Assembly (NCBI GenBank): GCA_034769895.1
Contig: CM068370.1
Span: 51,159,454-51,223,453, forward strand
Direction: 5' to 3'
Source: Magicicada septendecula
Taxonomy: Eukaryota; Arthropoda; Insecta; Hemiptera; Cicadidae
Length of the DNA: 64,000 nucleotides
Part shown: positions 12,157 through 25,003 of the stretch, piece after piece
How the letters are laid out: every line of letters begins with the position of its first letter
Position numbering within the stretch: position 1 is the stretch's first letter
Notes under the pieces: model-generated
Seen by the model: the letters and a program-made list of their open reading frames with translations, nothing else
The model's database searches: none
Told to the model about the DNA's origin: nothing
Position numbers and translations under genes: made by a program

Positions 12157-12460
12157 TGTGTACAACGTTATCGGCAACAAAGAAGTAGTTTTTGTTAAAA
12201 TTCCTTCCCGGGATATTTGGCCGTAGTCCAATGTTTTCTACAAAACCAGACATTTCGGCAATGCCATCGACTTCCATCATCAGTGAAAATCGAGTGCGAT
12301 AACGTGAGGTGGTATACGTTAGTGACCACAGTACTGTGGTTAAGGCTGAAGCAGTAAGTAGAAAGAAGTAGTTTCTATGGTAATATTTCATTTCGAAAAT
12401 GATTTTAAATATAAATCTTAGAATATGGAAGTCATGTATGGTTCTCCATACCGATATTTA
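12157..12460 (-). ncRNA. hammerhead module M5 (GAAAU variant)
   Basis: Minus-strand core at 12249-12283: CUGAUGA intact, but GAAAC has become GAAAU, weakening the already short stem III. First of three directly adjacent modules. Confidence 0.55.
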
Positions 12461-12767
12461 TATGTGTACTACGTTATTGGCAACAAAGTAGTAGTTTGTT
12501 GTTAAAATTCGTTCCCAGGCTGTTTGGCCGTAGTCCAATGTTTTCTGCAAAACCAGACTTTTCGGCAGTGCCGTCGACTGTCATCATCAGTGAAAATCGA
12601 GTGCGATAACGTGTGGTGGTATACGTTAGTGACCACAGTACTGTGGTTAAGGCTGAATCAATAAGTGGGAAGAAGTAGTTTCTATGGAAACATTTCATTT
12701 CGTAAATGATTTTAAATATAAATCTTAGAACATGGAAGTCATGTATGGTTCTCCATACCGATATTTT
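12461..12767 (-). ncRNA. hammerhead module M6 (GAAAAG variant)
   Basis: Core at 12555-12590: CUGAUGA, a good stem II (ACAGU/ACUGC plus flanking pairs), but GAAAAGUC in place of GAAACGUC. It abuts M5 with no head or array between them. Confidence 0.55.
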
Positions 12768-13074
12768 ATTTATATGTCATGTGTACTACGTTATCGGCAA
12801 CAAAGAAGTATTTTGTTGTTAAAATTCCTTCCTGGGCTGTTTGGGCTTAATCCAATGTTTTCTACAAAACCAGACGTTTCGGCAGTGCTATCGACTGCCA
12901 TCATCAGTAAGAATTGAGTGCACTACCGTCAGGTGGTATACGTTAGTGATCACAGTACTGTAGGCTTAAGGTTGAAGAAAAAAGTAGTTTCTATGGAAAT
13001 AGTTCACATCGAAAAGTATTTTAAATATAAATCTTAGAACATGGAAGTCATGTATGGTTCTCCATACCGATATT
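12768..13074 (-). ncRNA. hammerhead module M7 (intact core)
   Basis: Core at 12873-12907: CUGAUGA, perfectly paired stem II GGCAGU/ACUGCC with loop CGAUAGC, then GAAACGUC. Third module of the tandem trio and one of the best preserved. Confidence 0.65.
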
Positions 13075-13198
13075 CTTTTTACTTCCATGTTCTATAAGGA
13101 AATGGAAGTATGGTCATGGCGAAAAAAATCGTGTTCGAGATAACGGTTGATTTTGATTGTACTACCCTCAAAACATGAAATAAAGTCATTTTTTGAAA

Positions 13199-13229
<31 letters not shown>

Positions 13230-14040
13230 CTATGTGTAGAATGTTTTCTATGGTAAACGATAACTGCCGTAAATTCAAACAGAATAAAATTTTTTTTACA
13301 TATGTACCTGAGTTGTAGAGGTCTCAAGGCCTATTGATTTTGGTGAAGATCGGTTAAGAGAAAGGGGTAGTTTACCTGCAACGTTTTATGTTTTAACAAG
13401 AGTCATTTTCTATGACGAACGATAACTGCCGTAAATTCAAACAGAATCAAATAATGTTTTACATACGTCCCTGAATTTCAGAGGACTCAAGGACTATTGA
13501 TTTTGGTTAAGATCGGTTACTGGGAAAGGGTAGTTTACCAGCAACGTTTTATGTTTTAACAAGAGTAAAGTACTAAATTTTGATAAATAAAGTATCCTGA
13601 TAAGAAGATCTTAATAATCCACTGTAGAAACGTAGATGAAATATCTATAAATGAAGACGCTAGTTGAACGGGGTGGGGGTAATTTTCTATAAACGAAAAT
13701 TATAGTTGATGGGGGAGGGGATAATTTGTTTTATATATGTACTACGTTATCGGCAACAAAGAAGTAGTTTGTTGTTAAAAATTCTATCCCGGGCCGGTTG
13801 GCCGTGGTCCAAGTTTTCTGCAAAACCACACGTTTCGGCAGTGCCATCGACTGCCATCATCAGTGAAAATCGAGTGCGATAACGTGAGGTGGTATACGTT
13901 AGTGACCATAGTACTGTGGTTAAGGCTGAAGCAATAAGTAGAAAGAAGTAGTTTCTATGGAAATATTTCATTTCGAAAATGATTTTAAATATACATCTTA
14001 GAACATGGAAGTCATGTATGGTTCTCCGTACCGATATTTT
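13075..14040 (-). mobile_element. unit 8: head, 2 sub-repeats, spacer, module M8
   Basis: A compact complete unit of the spacer subtype: head 13081-13240 with a (GT) run, two sub-repeats to about 13575, AATAAAGTATCCTG spacer, then the module from 13737. M8's minus-strand core at 13829-13863 keeps CUGAUGA, the 6-bp stem II and GAAACGUG. Confidence 0.7.
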
Positions 14041-14097
14041 TATGAAGCCGATGGGACCCCGGCCCCCCCGCAAGGCCAAATTCGAGATACGCCACTG
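14041..14097 (-). mobile_element. solo end of the hAT-like MITE
   Basis: About 57 bp (TATGAAGCCGATGGGACCCC .. GATACGCCACTG) matching the terminal part of the element at 42827-43266. It starts directly at the end of module M8. Confidence 0.55.
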
Positions 14098-14441
14098 GTT
14101 ACCCCGAGGTAAGAGAAAGTCGTACTGTTTATAATTTATTAAAGGTCTGCCCGGTCAACAAGGAAATACCGAGTTTGGTGACGTTGTCTGTGTACCATGC
14201 AGCATCCTTCAGATTACGGACGTGAAGAGTCATACCACGAAATATTCGAAACTCCGGTACGTGTAGTCTGCTTAAACAATGTTACAAGTCGTTTCGTTAG
14301 TAAAACCATCGAGTTTCTGATAACCTTTTATGGTGACGAAAACTGAAAGTCTATTAATTAATTTATAAACGTAGGCCTACTAACAAATTGTAATTTTATT
14401 TGAGTCCACAAAGTGACTCAGCTTTATAGGCTTATATTTTT
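14098..14441. other. unassigned insertion between units
   Basis: About 340 bp that interrupts the repeat series between unit 8 and unit 9. No coding or terminal-repeat signature was recognised. Confidence 0.4.
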
Positions 14442-15368
<927 letters not shown>

Positions 15369-16430
15369 TTTGAAGTGAGATTAGGAAATGTTCGGCGAAT
15401 ACAGAAATAAAATGAACGAATTTTAGCGTATGTATCAGACAAATTTTCGAAAGTCGCGAATACAAAAAACCGGTTAAACGTCTTTATAAACGAAACTACG
15501 ACAAACCTCAGAGTTGAACTGTAACTGAATGCTTCAAAAACATTCCAACAAAATGCAATTCCCCCTCCCACTTCTCTTTATCACTGTCTCTCACTGTCTG
15601 CCTGTCTCTCTCTCTCTCTCTCTCTCTCTCAATCTCTTTCTCGCTCTTTCTTTCTAAAACACACGCACGCACGCAGGCGCGCGGAAAATACAATAATAGT
15701 ACAGGGAAAGTTGAGAGAGTAATGAAAAATTTAAAGAATTGTAATTTAATTTACAGGTATTTTTTGTTACTGCTTTATTGTATGTGACTTCTTAGCATAA
15801 CGTATTAAAATAAAATGAAGTGGTCGTTTTAGAATCAATATAAGGAAAACTAGACGCTTCATTTTGAATGTCATCCTCTTAAATTTCTCGCTTCAAAATT
15901 TTCTGAGAGTCATTTGCCATAGTGTAACTTCCTGGTGGTTCGTAACCTGGACGTTAATTACATATTTATGTTTTCACTTTGTAGTGTTGCTTTAGTCCTG
16001 TCTGTTTTCCCCTTACATAATCCTATTTAGAGTTTTGAAAACGACATCGTTAGTAGTAAAAAACTAATGCTAAAAAGCTATAAAATTCAACCGTTGGAAA
16101 AATTTAGAAATATATCAAAACAAAATAAACTAAATTAATTACTGAATTAAATAACAGATTCAAATTTATACTGAAAATGATCAAATTTTCCAAACTCTAA
16201 ATCTGATTAAATAAAATGAGTATAATTAAAGATGGTCACTGGTCCACAGTAGCCTATCTGATGACGGCGATTTAAACTATTGATGAACAGTATTATATCA
16301 ATTAACTATATCCTTATGTTAAACGTGTATGACTGACCTTACATACACACGTGCATGAATGTAAGAATATTTGTTTTTACATATGCGTTGGTTTTAGCAG
16401 ATAATTATGTTTGATGGAGGCGAGACATGG
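15369..16430. other. unassigned sequence with short (CT)n
   Basis: AT-rich sequence with a (CT)n tract at about 15603-15630. No gene or element ends recognised. Confidence 0.4.
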
Positions 16431-16856
16431 ACACTGAAAGCAACAAGCAATACTAAGAAGGTTTGAAAGGAAGATCGTAAGACGTGTTTATGGTCCGGTT
16501 AAAGAAGTTCATGAATGGAGAATAAGAAATGATCAGGAGACGGATGAGCTATTGAATCATGAGGGCATTGTGAGATTCATAAACGCTCAACGAATACAAT
16601 GGTTAGGTCACCAATGGTCAGCGGATGGGTGATCAAAGAAAATCTTGAGGGCGAGTGTGAAAGCAGAAAGAGGGACCGACCTAGGATACGATATGGTTGG
16701 ATGATGTACCAGAAGATCTAAGATTGAATAGATGTGAGGGGTTACGCTGAGACGGCAATGGGCATGAGACTTTGGATAAGATTGGTATTGGAAGCTCACG
16801 TCGGCCTGTAGTGGTGAAGAAGAAGAAGAAGAAGAAGAAGAAGAAGAAGAAGAAGA
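16431..16856 (+). pseudogene. LINE reverse transcriptase 3' end with (AAG)n tail
   Basis: C-terminal tail of a non-LTR retrotransposon ORF2. With frameshifts the plus strand gives [17 protein letters not shown], then RIQWLGH, RPRIRW and finally VLEAHVGL before a stop. A (AAG)n tail follows at 16817-16856. This tail-and-microsatellite pattern is shared by minus-strand copies at 23940, 47184 and 51002. Only the post-polymerase region survives; the catalytic YADD part is absent. Confidence 0.7.
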
Positions 16857-17399
16857 AAAAGAATTATGTTTGATGTTGTAAGTGGTTTTCAACACTTAAA
16901 TCAATAACAACAATGGAACCAAAACGTTTTCATCATCTGCACCGGAGACCGAGCCAAGAAGAATCATGGATGACGATGTCCGAATCAAAAACATCTTGAA
17001 TGTACATTTATGTAATGTTAGATTATAAATACCATCAAGCAAAAGAAAACGTACCAAGCTGTAGTAAACGTATAATTTCGGGCGCATTTGTGGATGCGTT
17101 TTTCATCGTTGGGCCACTCACTTAGTAAACATTGACGCTGCTGTTCACTGAAACGTGTGTAGTAATAATTTTGGTAGTCGTGAAGTTAAAATCTCCGCGA
17201 ATAAAGCAACGGAGAATTCTCAATAGAAAATGAAATATTTTGCTTGGGACACCTGATCCCTGACAGGGATGATGTTTTTTACAGCCACGATTATTTTCAA
17301 TTCGCCTGTGACATTTAATATGCCTGTGGGCGTAAACAAGAAGCGCAGAAGAAATTGTTTTTGTACGATGCAAAAAAAAATTGAGAAATTTTTGTATAT
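16857..17399. other. unassigned
   Basis: No recognisable gene, repeat end or RNA feature seen in this stretch. Confidence 0.35.
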
Positions 17400-17915
17400 C
17401 TTCTTCTACTGATGTAGAAGCATTCTGTTTTAGCCTTTTCAACGATTTTTCTCCATTCAGCCCTCTCATTACAGTCTTCTCCATCTTCTTATCCACTTAT
17501 TCCTCAGATTCTCGTCAACATCCTCGATCCTGCTCTTCCTTGCCCTTCCTCTTGATCTCCTACCTACTGTTCTCCATTCTAGAATTTTTTTTGTAAATTC
17601 TATGTTGTTCCCAATGTGTCATTGTGTGACCCAACCAGTTTGTGCTTCTACTCTTTATAAACCATACTATATTAGTTTCGGGTAGTACATTTTTTTCATG
17701 ATTCCTTTGTATTCTCCACAAGCCGTTGTTAAATTGCACTGGTCCAAACATTTTTCTCAGCATCTTTCGTTCAAATATTCTGAGATACTGTTCGTCTTTT
17801 TGTGTTAATACCCAGGTTTCACATGCATATGTTACGGTTGGTATAATTATGCTTTTGTATATTTTTAATTTTAATGATTTGTTCAGAGCTTTCGACTACA
17901 TTAATTTTGAGTAGG
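17400..17915 (-). pseudogene. LINE ORF2 C-terminal remnant
   Basis: Minus strand with shifts reads ERMLRKMFGPVQ, then NWLGH, and near its end AEWRKIVEKAKT. These are the usual post-RT blocks of non-LTR elements (FERK-LRK-I-GP; W-GH; W-K-V-A-). No polymerase motifs remain. A distinct family from the 16431 copy. Confidence 0.6.
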
Positions 17916-18001
17916 AGTAGTAATATCAGTTACCACTAAGGATTCTTGCCTGGATTGGTCGTAGTGTTAGCGCATATTTCCTGACAGTTGGAGGTCGCAA
18001 A

Positions 18002-18418
18002 TAAATTCATCATCATCATCATCTTCAGTAAGGCTTAACAAAAAATGGTTTATTCTGGTCCCTAGCAGACAGACCAGAGCTGGTCCCCCACTCCTCTCCG
18101 TCCTGTAGTTGAATGCAGATGCGGCAGACGCCCATTCGGTTAACGTGTTCCAACCATTTTAGCCGATGTTGGGCGTTCTTGATTGCAACAGTTTAGTAAC
18201 TAATATGTCCCCTGGCTATATTATTAGCATATCGTAGGGTAAGACGACGGTGGGGCTGTCCGACTTTCCGCCTGGATTATCTCTTATAAACTGGCCGTCT
18301 TTCCGGACTAAAGAGATCACTTTTCCCTGATTGAAATATCCATAAGGAACTTTGATGTAGTAGTTTCTCCTTGCCTCCCACATCCTACGCCGAAGATCAA
18401 CAAAAAAGGGTCATTCGA
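18002..18418. other. (ATC)n plus unassigned sequence
   Basis: A short ATC run (18008-18024) that could be a LINE tail, then about 400 bp of GC-richer sequence with no recognised feature, ending at the satellite. Confidence 0.35.
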
Positions 18419-21384
18419 TTTTAGAGTTAATTCTTTACCGCAAGGGTAAGAGGACCCCCTAATTACTAACGACTTCTATCGACAGTCCAGCCGATCTCCA
18501 GAGCCGCGCGTTTATCCGCGGTAGGTGTTTACCGTCTCCCAGCATTTGGAACTACGGCTGGGTATTCGCCTTTAGAGGTAATTTCTTACCGCAAGGGGAA
18601 CAGGGTGCCCTAATTACTGGCGACTTATATCGCCTGTCCCTCCGATCTCCAGAGCCGCGCGTTTATCCGCGGTAGGTGTTTACCGTCTCCCACCATTTGG
18701 AACTATAACTGCGTATTCGTCTTTAGAGGTAATTCCTTACCGCAAGGGTAACAGGGTGCCCTAATTACTGGCGACTTATATCGCCTGTCCCTCCGATCCC
18801 CAGAGCCGCACGTTTATCCGCGGCAGATGTTTACCGTCTCCCAGCATTTGGAGCTAGGGCTGCGTATTCGTCTTTAGAGGTAATTTCTTACCGCAAGGGT
18901 AACAAGGTGCCCTAATTACTGGCGACTTATATCGCCTGTCCCTCCGATCACCAGAGCCGCACGTTTATCCGCGGCAGGTGTTTACCGTCTCCCACCATTT
19001 GGAACTACGGCTGCGTATTCGTCTTTAGAGGTAATTTCTTACCGCAAGGGTAACAGGGTGCCCTAATTACTGGCGACTTATATCGCCTGTCCCTCCGATC
19101 CCCAGAGCCGCACGTTTATCCGCGGCAGGTGTTTACCGTCTCCCACCATTTGGAACTACGGCTGCGTATTCGTCTTTAGAGGTAATTTCTTACCGCAAGG
19201 GTAACAGGGTGCCCTAATTACTGGCGACTTATATCGCCTGTCCCTCCGATCCCCAGAGCCGCACGTTTATCCGCGGCAGGTGTTTACCGTCTCCCACCAT
19301 TTGCAACTACGGCTGCGTATTCGCCTTTAGAGGTAATTTCTTACCGCAAGGGTAACAGGGTGCCCTAATTACTGGCGACTTATATCGCCTGTCCCTCCGA
19401 TCTTCAGAGCCGCACGTTTATCCGCGGTAGGAGTTTACCGTCTCCCAGCATCTGGAGCTACGGCTGCGTATTCGCCTTTAGAGGTAATTTCTTACCGCAA
19501 GGGTAACAGGGTGCCCTAATTACTGGCGACATATATCGCCTGTCTCTCCGATCCCCAGAGCCGAGCGTTTATCCGCGGTAGGAGTTTACCGTCTCCCACC
19601 ATTTGGAGCTACGGCTGCGTATTCGCCTTTAGAGGTAATTTCTTACCGCAAGGGTAACAGGGTGCCCTAATTACTGGCGACTTATATCGCCTGTCCCTCC
19701 GATCACCAGAGCCGCACGTTTATCCGCGGCAGGTGTTTACCGTCTCCCACCATTTGGAACTACGGCTGCGTATTCGTCTTTAGAGGTAATTTCTTACCGC
19801 AAGGGTAACAGGGTGCCCTAATTACTGGCGACTTATATCGCCTGTCCCTCCGATCCCCAGAGCCGCACGTTTATCCGCGGCAGGTGTTTACCGTCTCCCA
19901 CCATTTGGAACTACGGCTGCGTATTCGTCTTTAGAGGTAATTTCTTACCGCAAGGGTAACAGGGTGCCCTAATTACTGGCGACTTATATCGCCTGTCCCT
20001 CCGATCCCCAGAGCCGCACGTTTATCCGCGGCAGGTGTTTACCGTCTCCCACCATTTGCAACTACGGCTGCGTATTCGCCTTTAGAGGTAATTTCTTACC
20101 GCAAGGGTAACAGGGTGCCCTAATTACTGGCGACTTATATCGCCTGTCCCTCCGATCTCCAGAGTCGCACGTTTATCCGCGGTAGGTATTTACCGTCTCC
20201 CAGCATTTGGAGCTATGGCTGCGTATTCGCCTTTAGAGGTAATTTCTTACCGCAAGGGTAACAGAGTGCCCTAATTACTGGCGACTTATATAGCCTGTCC
20301 CTCCGATCTCCAGAGCCGCGCGTTTATGCGCGGTAGGTGTTTACCGTCTCCCACCATTTGGAGCTACGGCTGCGTATTCGTCCTTAGAGGTAATTTCTTA
20401 CCGCAAGGCCCTAATTACTGGCGACTTATATCGCCTGTCCCTCCGATCTCCAGAGCCGCGCGCTTATCCGCGGTAGGTGTTTACCGTCTCCCACCATTTG
20501 GAGCTACGGCTGCGTATTCACCTTTAGAGGTAATTTCTTACCGCAAGGCCCTAATTACTGGCGACTTATATCGCCTGTCCCTCCGATCTCCAGAGCCGCG
20601 CGTTTATCCGCGGTAGGTGTTTACAGTCTCCCACCATTTGGAGCTACGGCTGCGTATTCACCTTTAGAGGTAATTTCTTACAGCAAGGCCCTAATTACTG
20701 GCGACTTATATCGCCTGTCCCTCCGATCTCCAGAGCCGCGCGTTTATCCGCGGTAGGTGTTTACCATCTCCCACCATTTGGAGCTACGGCTGCGTATTCA
20801 CCTGTAGAGGTAATTTCTTACAGCAAGGCCCTAATTACTGGCGACTAATATCGCCTGTCCCTCCGATCTCCAGAGCCGCGCGTTTATCCGCGGTAGGTGT
20901 TTACCGTCTCCCACCATTTGGAGCTACGGCTGCGTATTCGCCTTTAGAGGTAATTTCTTACCGCAAGGCCCTAATTACTGGCGACTTATATCGCCTGTCC
21001 CTCCGATCTCCAGAGCCGCGCGTTTATCCGTGGTAGGTGTTTACCGTCTCCCACCATTTGGAGCTACGGCTGCGTATTCGTCTTTAGAGGTAATTTCTTA
21101 CCGCAAGGATAACAGGGTGCCCTAATTACTGGCGACTTATATCGCCTGTCCCTCCGATCTCCAGAGCCGCGCGTTTATCCGCGGTAGGTGTTTACCGTCT
21201 CCCACCATTTGGAGCTACGGCTGCGTATTCGTCTTTAGAGGTAATTTCTTACCGCAAGGATAACATGGTGCCCTAATTACTGGCGACTTATATCGCCTGT
21301 CCCTCCGATCTCCAGAGCCGCGCGTTTATCCGCGGTAGGTGTTTACCATCTCCCACCATTTGGAGCTACGGCTGCGTATTCGCC
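18419..21384. repeat. satellite array, 20 units of 151/140 bp
   Basis: Twenty direct repeats. Unit starts (at CTTTAGAGG or its variants) fall at 18419, 18570, 18721 and every 151 bp to 20382; then every 140 bp to 21082; then 151 bp again. The 140-bp form lacks the GGTAACAGGGT segment. Marks in each unit are CCGCAAGGG, TTACTGGCGAC, CCTCCGATC, CAGAGCCGC, TTTATCCGCGG and CCGTCTCCCACCATTTG. Small dyads (GGCGA..TCGCC, CCGCGG) are present. Units 4-8 and 9-13 share private variants exactly 755 bp apart. GC content is well above the flanks. No coding function. Confidence 0.95.
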
Positions 21385-21884
21385 TTAAACGAGGAATGAG
21401 GGCATAAAACATTACAGGTGTTTTAAATGAATCACAGACTTTTTGCATACTGGTAACAGCAATTGCTGGAGAAAAATTCGCAAACCTAAGTAATCGCACG
21501 CGGTGCGTGTTATGTGTGTGACACCTCCGCCGCCTCCTCGCTTGCACACGTTCAGAAATGTCAGTATCATCCTACGTCTCTGCTCCTTATTTCCTTTCTC
21601 CTCCAAAAACAATGGCCGGCAGTCAGTTTCTGCCCTCAGATGTGTTCAGTCCAGTTTCCTTCCTACTCTTTACAACCTGAAGACGTGTTCTACCATTCTT
21701 GATTATTTTGATCAGCTGGTTATTACTCATTTTACTGTCCCACCCTATTCCTTTCTTAATAACACTAACAGCATTACGCCAGAAAATAACAGAAGATTAT
21801 ACTTACCACACAAAACATGTTGTGAAGTTGTGAAAGAAAAAAATCACAAAAGTGCTTTTAAGAAATTCTAAATTGCAAACTACT

Positions 21885-22215
21885 AAACACTTATTAGCTT
21901 AATGTCAACATATGGCTCAGAAGTGTGGCCTATTACAAAAGGTAATAAATAATTAAATAATTGTTAGGGTACTTTGAGACAAGAGCTCTAGGGCCACTAT
22001 GCTGAGGTTTAGCTTCTCTACGGACAGCCGGATATTAGAATTCATTAAAATAAACAGCCTCTGATGGATTTGACACATTGAAAGCGTGGACCCCCGACAA
22101 AGCCAATATGTAACTAGAGGCTTACGGGTAGTAGACGCAGACGAAGGCTAAGGGAAGAGTAGAGCGAAGAATAGGGACGACTCTTGAACCAGAAAGATGA
22201 AGGCTTATGATGCCA
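21885..22215 (+). pseudogene. weak LINE ORF2 remnant
   Basis: Plus strand reads TYGSEVWPITKGN, the YGSE-W block after the RT domain of non-LTR elements, followed by decayed sequence with stops (RLMDLTH-like, RRRRRLRE). Too degraded to assign a clade. Confidence 0.4.
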
Positions 22216-23435
22216 CAGATATTGATGATTTTCTTATTCCTTCTATGGGTGGTCGGAGTTGTAAATAACAACGCTTTTATGGTTGACAGCCCATACTGTT
22301 TTACGATAGTGAGGATGGCAACCACAGAACGGGCGAAACGTTTGGTATCGACCCGAAAAGTGTTGTTATAAATAATTCCTTCAGTTCGCGTCCAAACACC
22401 CGTTTCCATTGTCTCAATAATATGTGCCAAATACGGACCGATTTAGTTACATGCAGTAGCCCTTCCGGAGGTCGTAGTAAAAGTATAATGAAGCAACGCA
22501 TTAAAACGTCCCGTCCTGCCGACGTGGGTGCTCGTGCAGCTATCTCCATGGGCACCACGAGTTTGAAGGGGGAGGCGCCAAGAAGTTTTTCACTGATTTC
22601 TGAGTTGATCATAAGAGTAAAATAGTATTCTTGGATTTCGTTGTCCATGATGTGTCCGTTTAGGATGTCGTTCTTGTGTCTCCTAAACGAACAGACACAA
22701 TTCAAATCACACGCATTATTCGAACATATCACACCCCACGCACACAACATCGACCTTCAAAAGTCGATACCTTCACCAAGAACAAGACGGACAGTGTTCC
22801 CAGCGGCAGTCTCTGAACAAGCTTTTTAAAAGCGAAAACTGGTTCAGGCTACAAGGTAAAACGTTTACGTTTTCAGCCATAAACAACTTTGTGTTCCGAG
22901 TCGGTAGTGAATTAATTATAATTAAATAGTATATCCTAAATTTCATGTTTCCAACATACCTCTTTGTTTTTAACGTACAGTGTTGTTTATCGATTCGAAA
23001 TAAGGACATGCGCCCCCTCGATAACATAAATATGCTTTCTTCTGAAGACGCTTGTTATAGGATTTGGCTGTTGGAGTTGACCTCGAGCGTAGTGGGTCTG
23101 TAAAATATCGCATGACGCATGTGTCCAACACGGGAATGTTACCGTTGCAAGGCCTAATTGGACTCAGAAGAATATAAAATTCAGGTAAGGTAAACAGGAT
23201 ATGGAGATTCTTCGTCCAACAACTGGACGATTCAGGGGAGAGTAGAAGTAACATCGGATAATTGCGTAGAAATTAACTGACCGAAGTGTGAAGAATGTTA
23301 TTTCCGTATGGCGGTGGCTTCATACGAAAGCGTCGTAAAGGAATCTTATTGTATTATTATAATACTAGTGTAATATAATATTAAAATCAGCCACCATCAC
23401 GTTCAGTACAAACGTACGCTACGTAACATAATATT
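22216..23435. other. unassigned, one 149-codon open frame
   Basis: The minus-strand frame 22301-22750 is open for 149 codons but has no domain, signal or neighbour that supports it. At 22313-22360 the plus strand has GAGGATGGCAACC..GGGCGAAACGTTTGG, a decayed hammerhead-like motif. Confidence 0.35.
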
Positions 23436-23539
23436 AAAGCTTTCACGACCGGCGTCATCTTCAGTAAAGTTATTGTTGGGCCGTGGAGCTGCTCTTATTC
23501 CAAACGTTCCAGGCTGCGGCTGCGTCAACAATCTTCTGT

Positions 23540-23690
23540 TCTGCTCCAACTCGGCCAATCAGATAGCAGCCCGCACCCAGACGGCTATATAATGCGACGG
23601 TTTGGAGTGTCGCGTCACGTCGTCAGTCGCCGGACCGACTGAAGATGGCTGCAGCAGCTGTAGTCGAAACGTGGGGATGCCCAACAGCCC
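23540..23690 (+). promoter_or_regulatory. TATA/CCAAT-like promoter next to a hammerhead-like motif
   Basis: GGCCAATCAG at about 23555 and GCTATATAATGCG at about 23583 resemble CCAAT and TATA boxes. About 50 bp downstream, 23640-23680 reads CTGAAGA, then T, a GGCU..AGUC stem with a long loop, then GAAACGTGG. CUGAAGA fits the CUGANGA hammerhead core. Upstream is TTTCACGACCGGCGTC, a motif also near 33707 and, weaker, at 43738. This may be the terminal repeat of a Penelope-like element; inference only. Confidence 0.45.
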
Positions 23691-24097
23691 GGACAATAAT
23701 TTTACTGAAGTTCGCGTGGAATTCGGACCTGTGGAAATCAATAAACACATTATCACGCAATCGAACACTAGTCGGCACTTTCAAGGTAGATCTTCCATCA
23801 AGACACCTAAGAAGAAATGACCAAAAGGTCTAATAACTTGATAATAAAACACAAGTCGAAAGCTCCAACTCGTCCGCAGATAATTTTAAAATAACGCAGG
23901 ATACCACTGGGTCTATCCTACACGTGCTGCACTATTCTTCTATTCTTCTTCTTCAGCACTACAGCCCAACGTGAGCCATGGCTTCCAACACTAATATTCT
24001 CCAAAGTCTCCTGTCCATTGCCATCTCACATCCATTCTTCTGAGATCCTCGAGCACATCATCCAAGCACCTTATCTTAGGTTGTCTTCTTTTATATA

Positions 24098-25003
24098 CGA
24101 GGGTCATTCAATAAGTAAACAGACAAACAGCTGTGGAGCAAAAACGTTTTATTCAATCAATACAATTTTTTTTTTACTTTTCAACGTAATCTCCAGCAAC
24201 GTCTATGCACTTGTCGCATCTCTTTACAAGTTTTTTTATTCCCTCAGCAAAGAATTCTTTACCTTGATGTCGAAGCCATTTTTGGACTTTTTCCATCACT
24301 TCTTCATTGCTGTTGAACTTGACACCACGCAAAGTCTCCTTGAGTGGGCCAAACAAGAAAAAGTCAGATGGGGCAAGGTCAGAGCTATAAGGGGGATGAG
24401 GCAGGATCTCCCAACCTACTTTTTTATTGTTTCGAGCGTCAGTTTTGCCGTGTGTGGGCGGGCATTATCGTGAAGAAGAATCACACCATTCCTCTGTCAT
24501 CCCGGACATTTCTTCTTCAATGCAGGCTTAACTTTGTTCACAATCATGTCAGAATAGTACTGACTATTGATGGTACGCTGTCTTGTAGGTGATCACAGAA
24601 AATTGGGCCTTGGGAGCTTCAAAAGATGGTTAACATCACCTTACCAGCCGATGGCTGGGTTTTGAATTTCTTTTTGGCGGGTGTGAACTGGGATGCTTCC
24701 ACTCCGTGCTTTGTCGCTTTGACTCAGGTTCAAAATAGTGAATCCAAGTTTCATCACCCGTTAAAATTCTTTTCAAAAATTCATCACCTTCAGCCATAAA
24801 GCTGTTCTTTGAAAGTACTGTCCTCAAGAGGACATGCTATCGTAAATAAAACTGTATTGGTTATGTTTATGCAATATATTATTGAACAGCTAATCAAAAC
24901 CCACAACGACGTTGCCAGGTAACACTCCTGAAAGTTTCAATCAGCTGCTACAATTAATTTCTTTTCTACAGCTGTTTGTCTGTTTACTTATTGAATGACC
25001 CCG
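24098..25003 (-). mobile_element. mariner element with 36-37 bp TIRs
   Basis: Left end CGAGGGTCATTCAATAAG and right end CTTATTGAATGACCCCG are inverted copies over about 36 bp (one indel near the tip), flanked by TA. Total 906 bp, shorter than a full 1.3-kb mariner. The deletion removes the DNA-binding half of the transposase. The ends look intact, so it could in principle be mobilised by an active relative. Confidence 0.9.
24174..24830 (-). pseudogene. mariner transposase, N-terminal deletion and frameshifts
   Basis: Minus strand gives LTGDETWIHYFEPE (first catalytic D), LLHDNARPHTAK (second D) and, after a shift, ILPHPPYSSDLAPSDF (third D). It ends with VKRCDKCIDVAGDYVEK and a stop at 24174. 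The roughly 150 N-terminal residues with the helix-turn-helix domains are missing. At least two frame breaks lie between catalytic motifs, one just after LETIKK where a stop appears. A different mariner lineage from the 984-2260 copy. Confidence 0.85.

Noticed and set aside
16240-16300. CTGATGA near 16258 as a further hammerhead
   Set aside because: No GAAAC box or stem II follows within a plausible distance.
20326-20616. 96-codon plus-strand frame
   Set aside because: Lies wholly inside the satellite and repeats with its unit; open only because two 140-bp units happen to lack stops.
22301-22750. 149-codon minus-strand ORF as a gene
   Set aside because: No domain, signal, splice context or neighbour support; it overlaps a decayed hammerhead-like motif on the other strand.
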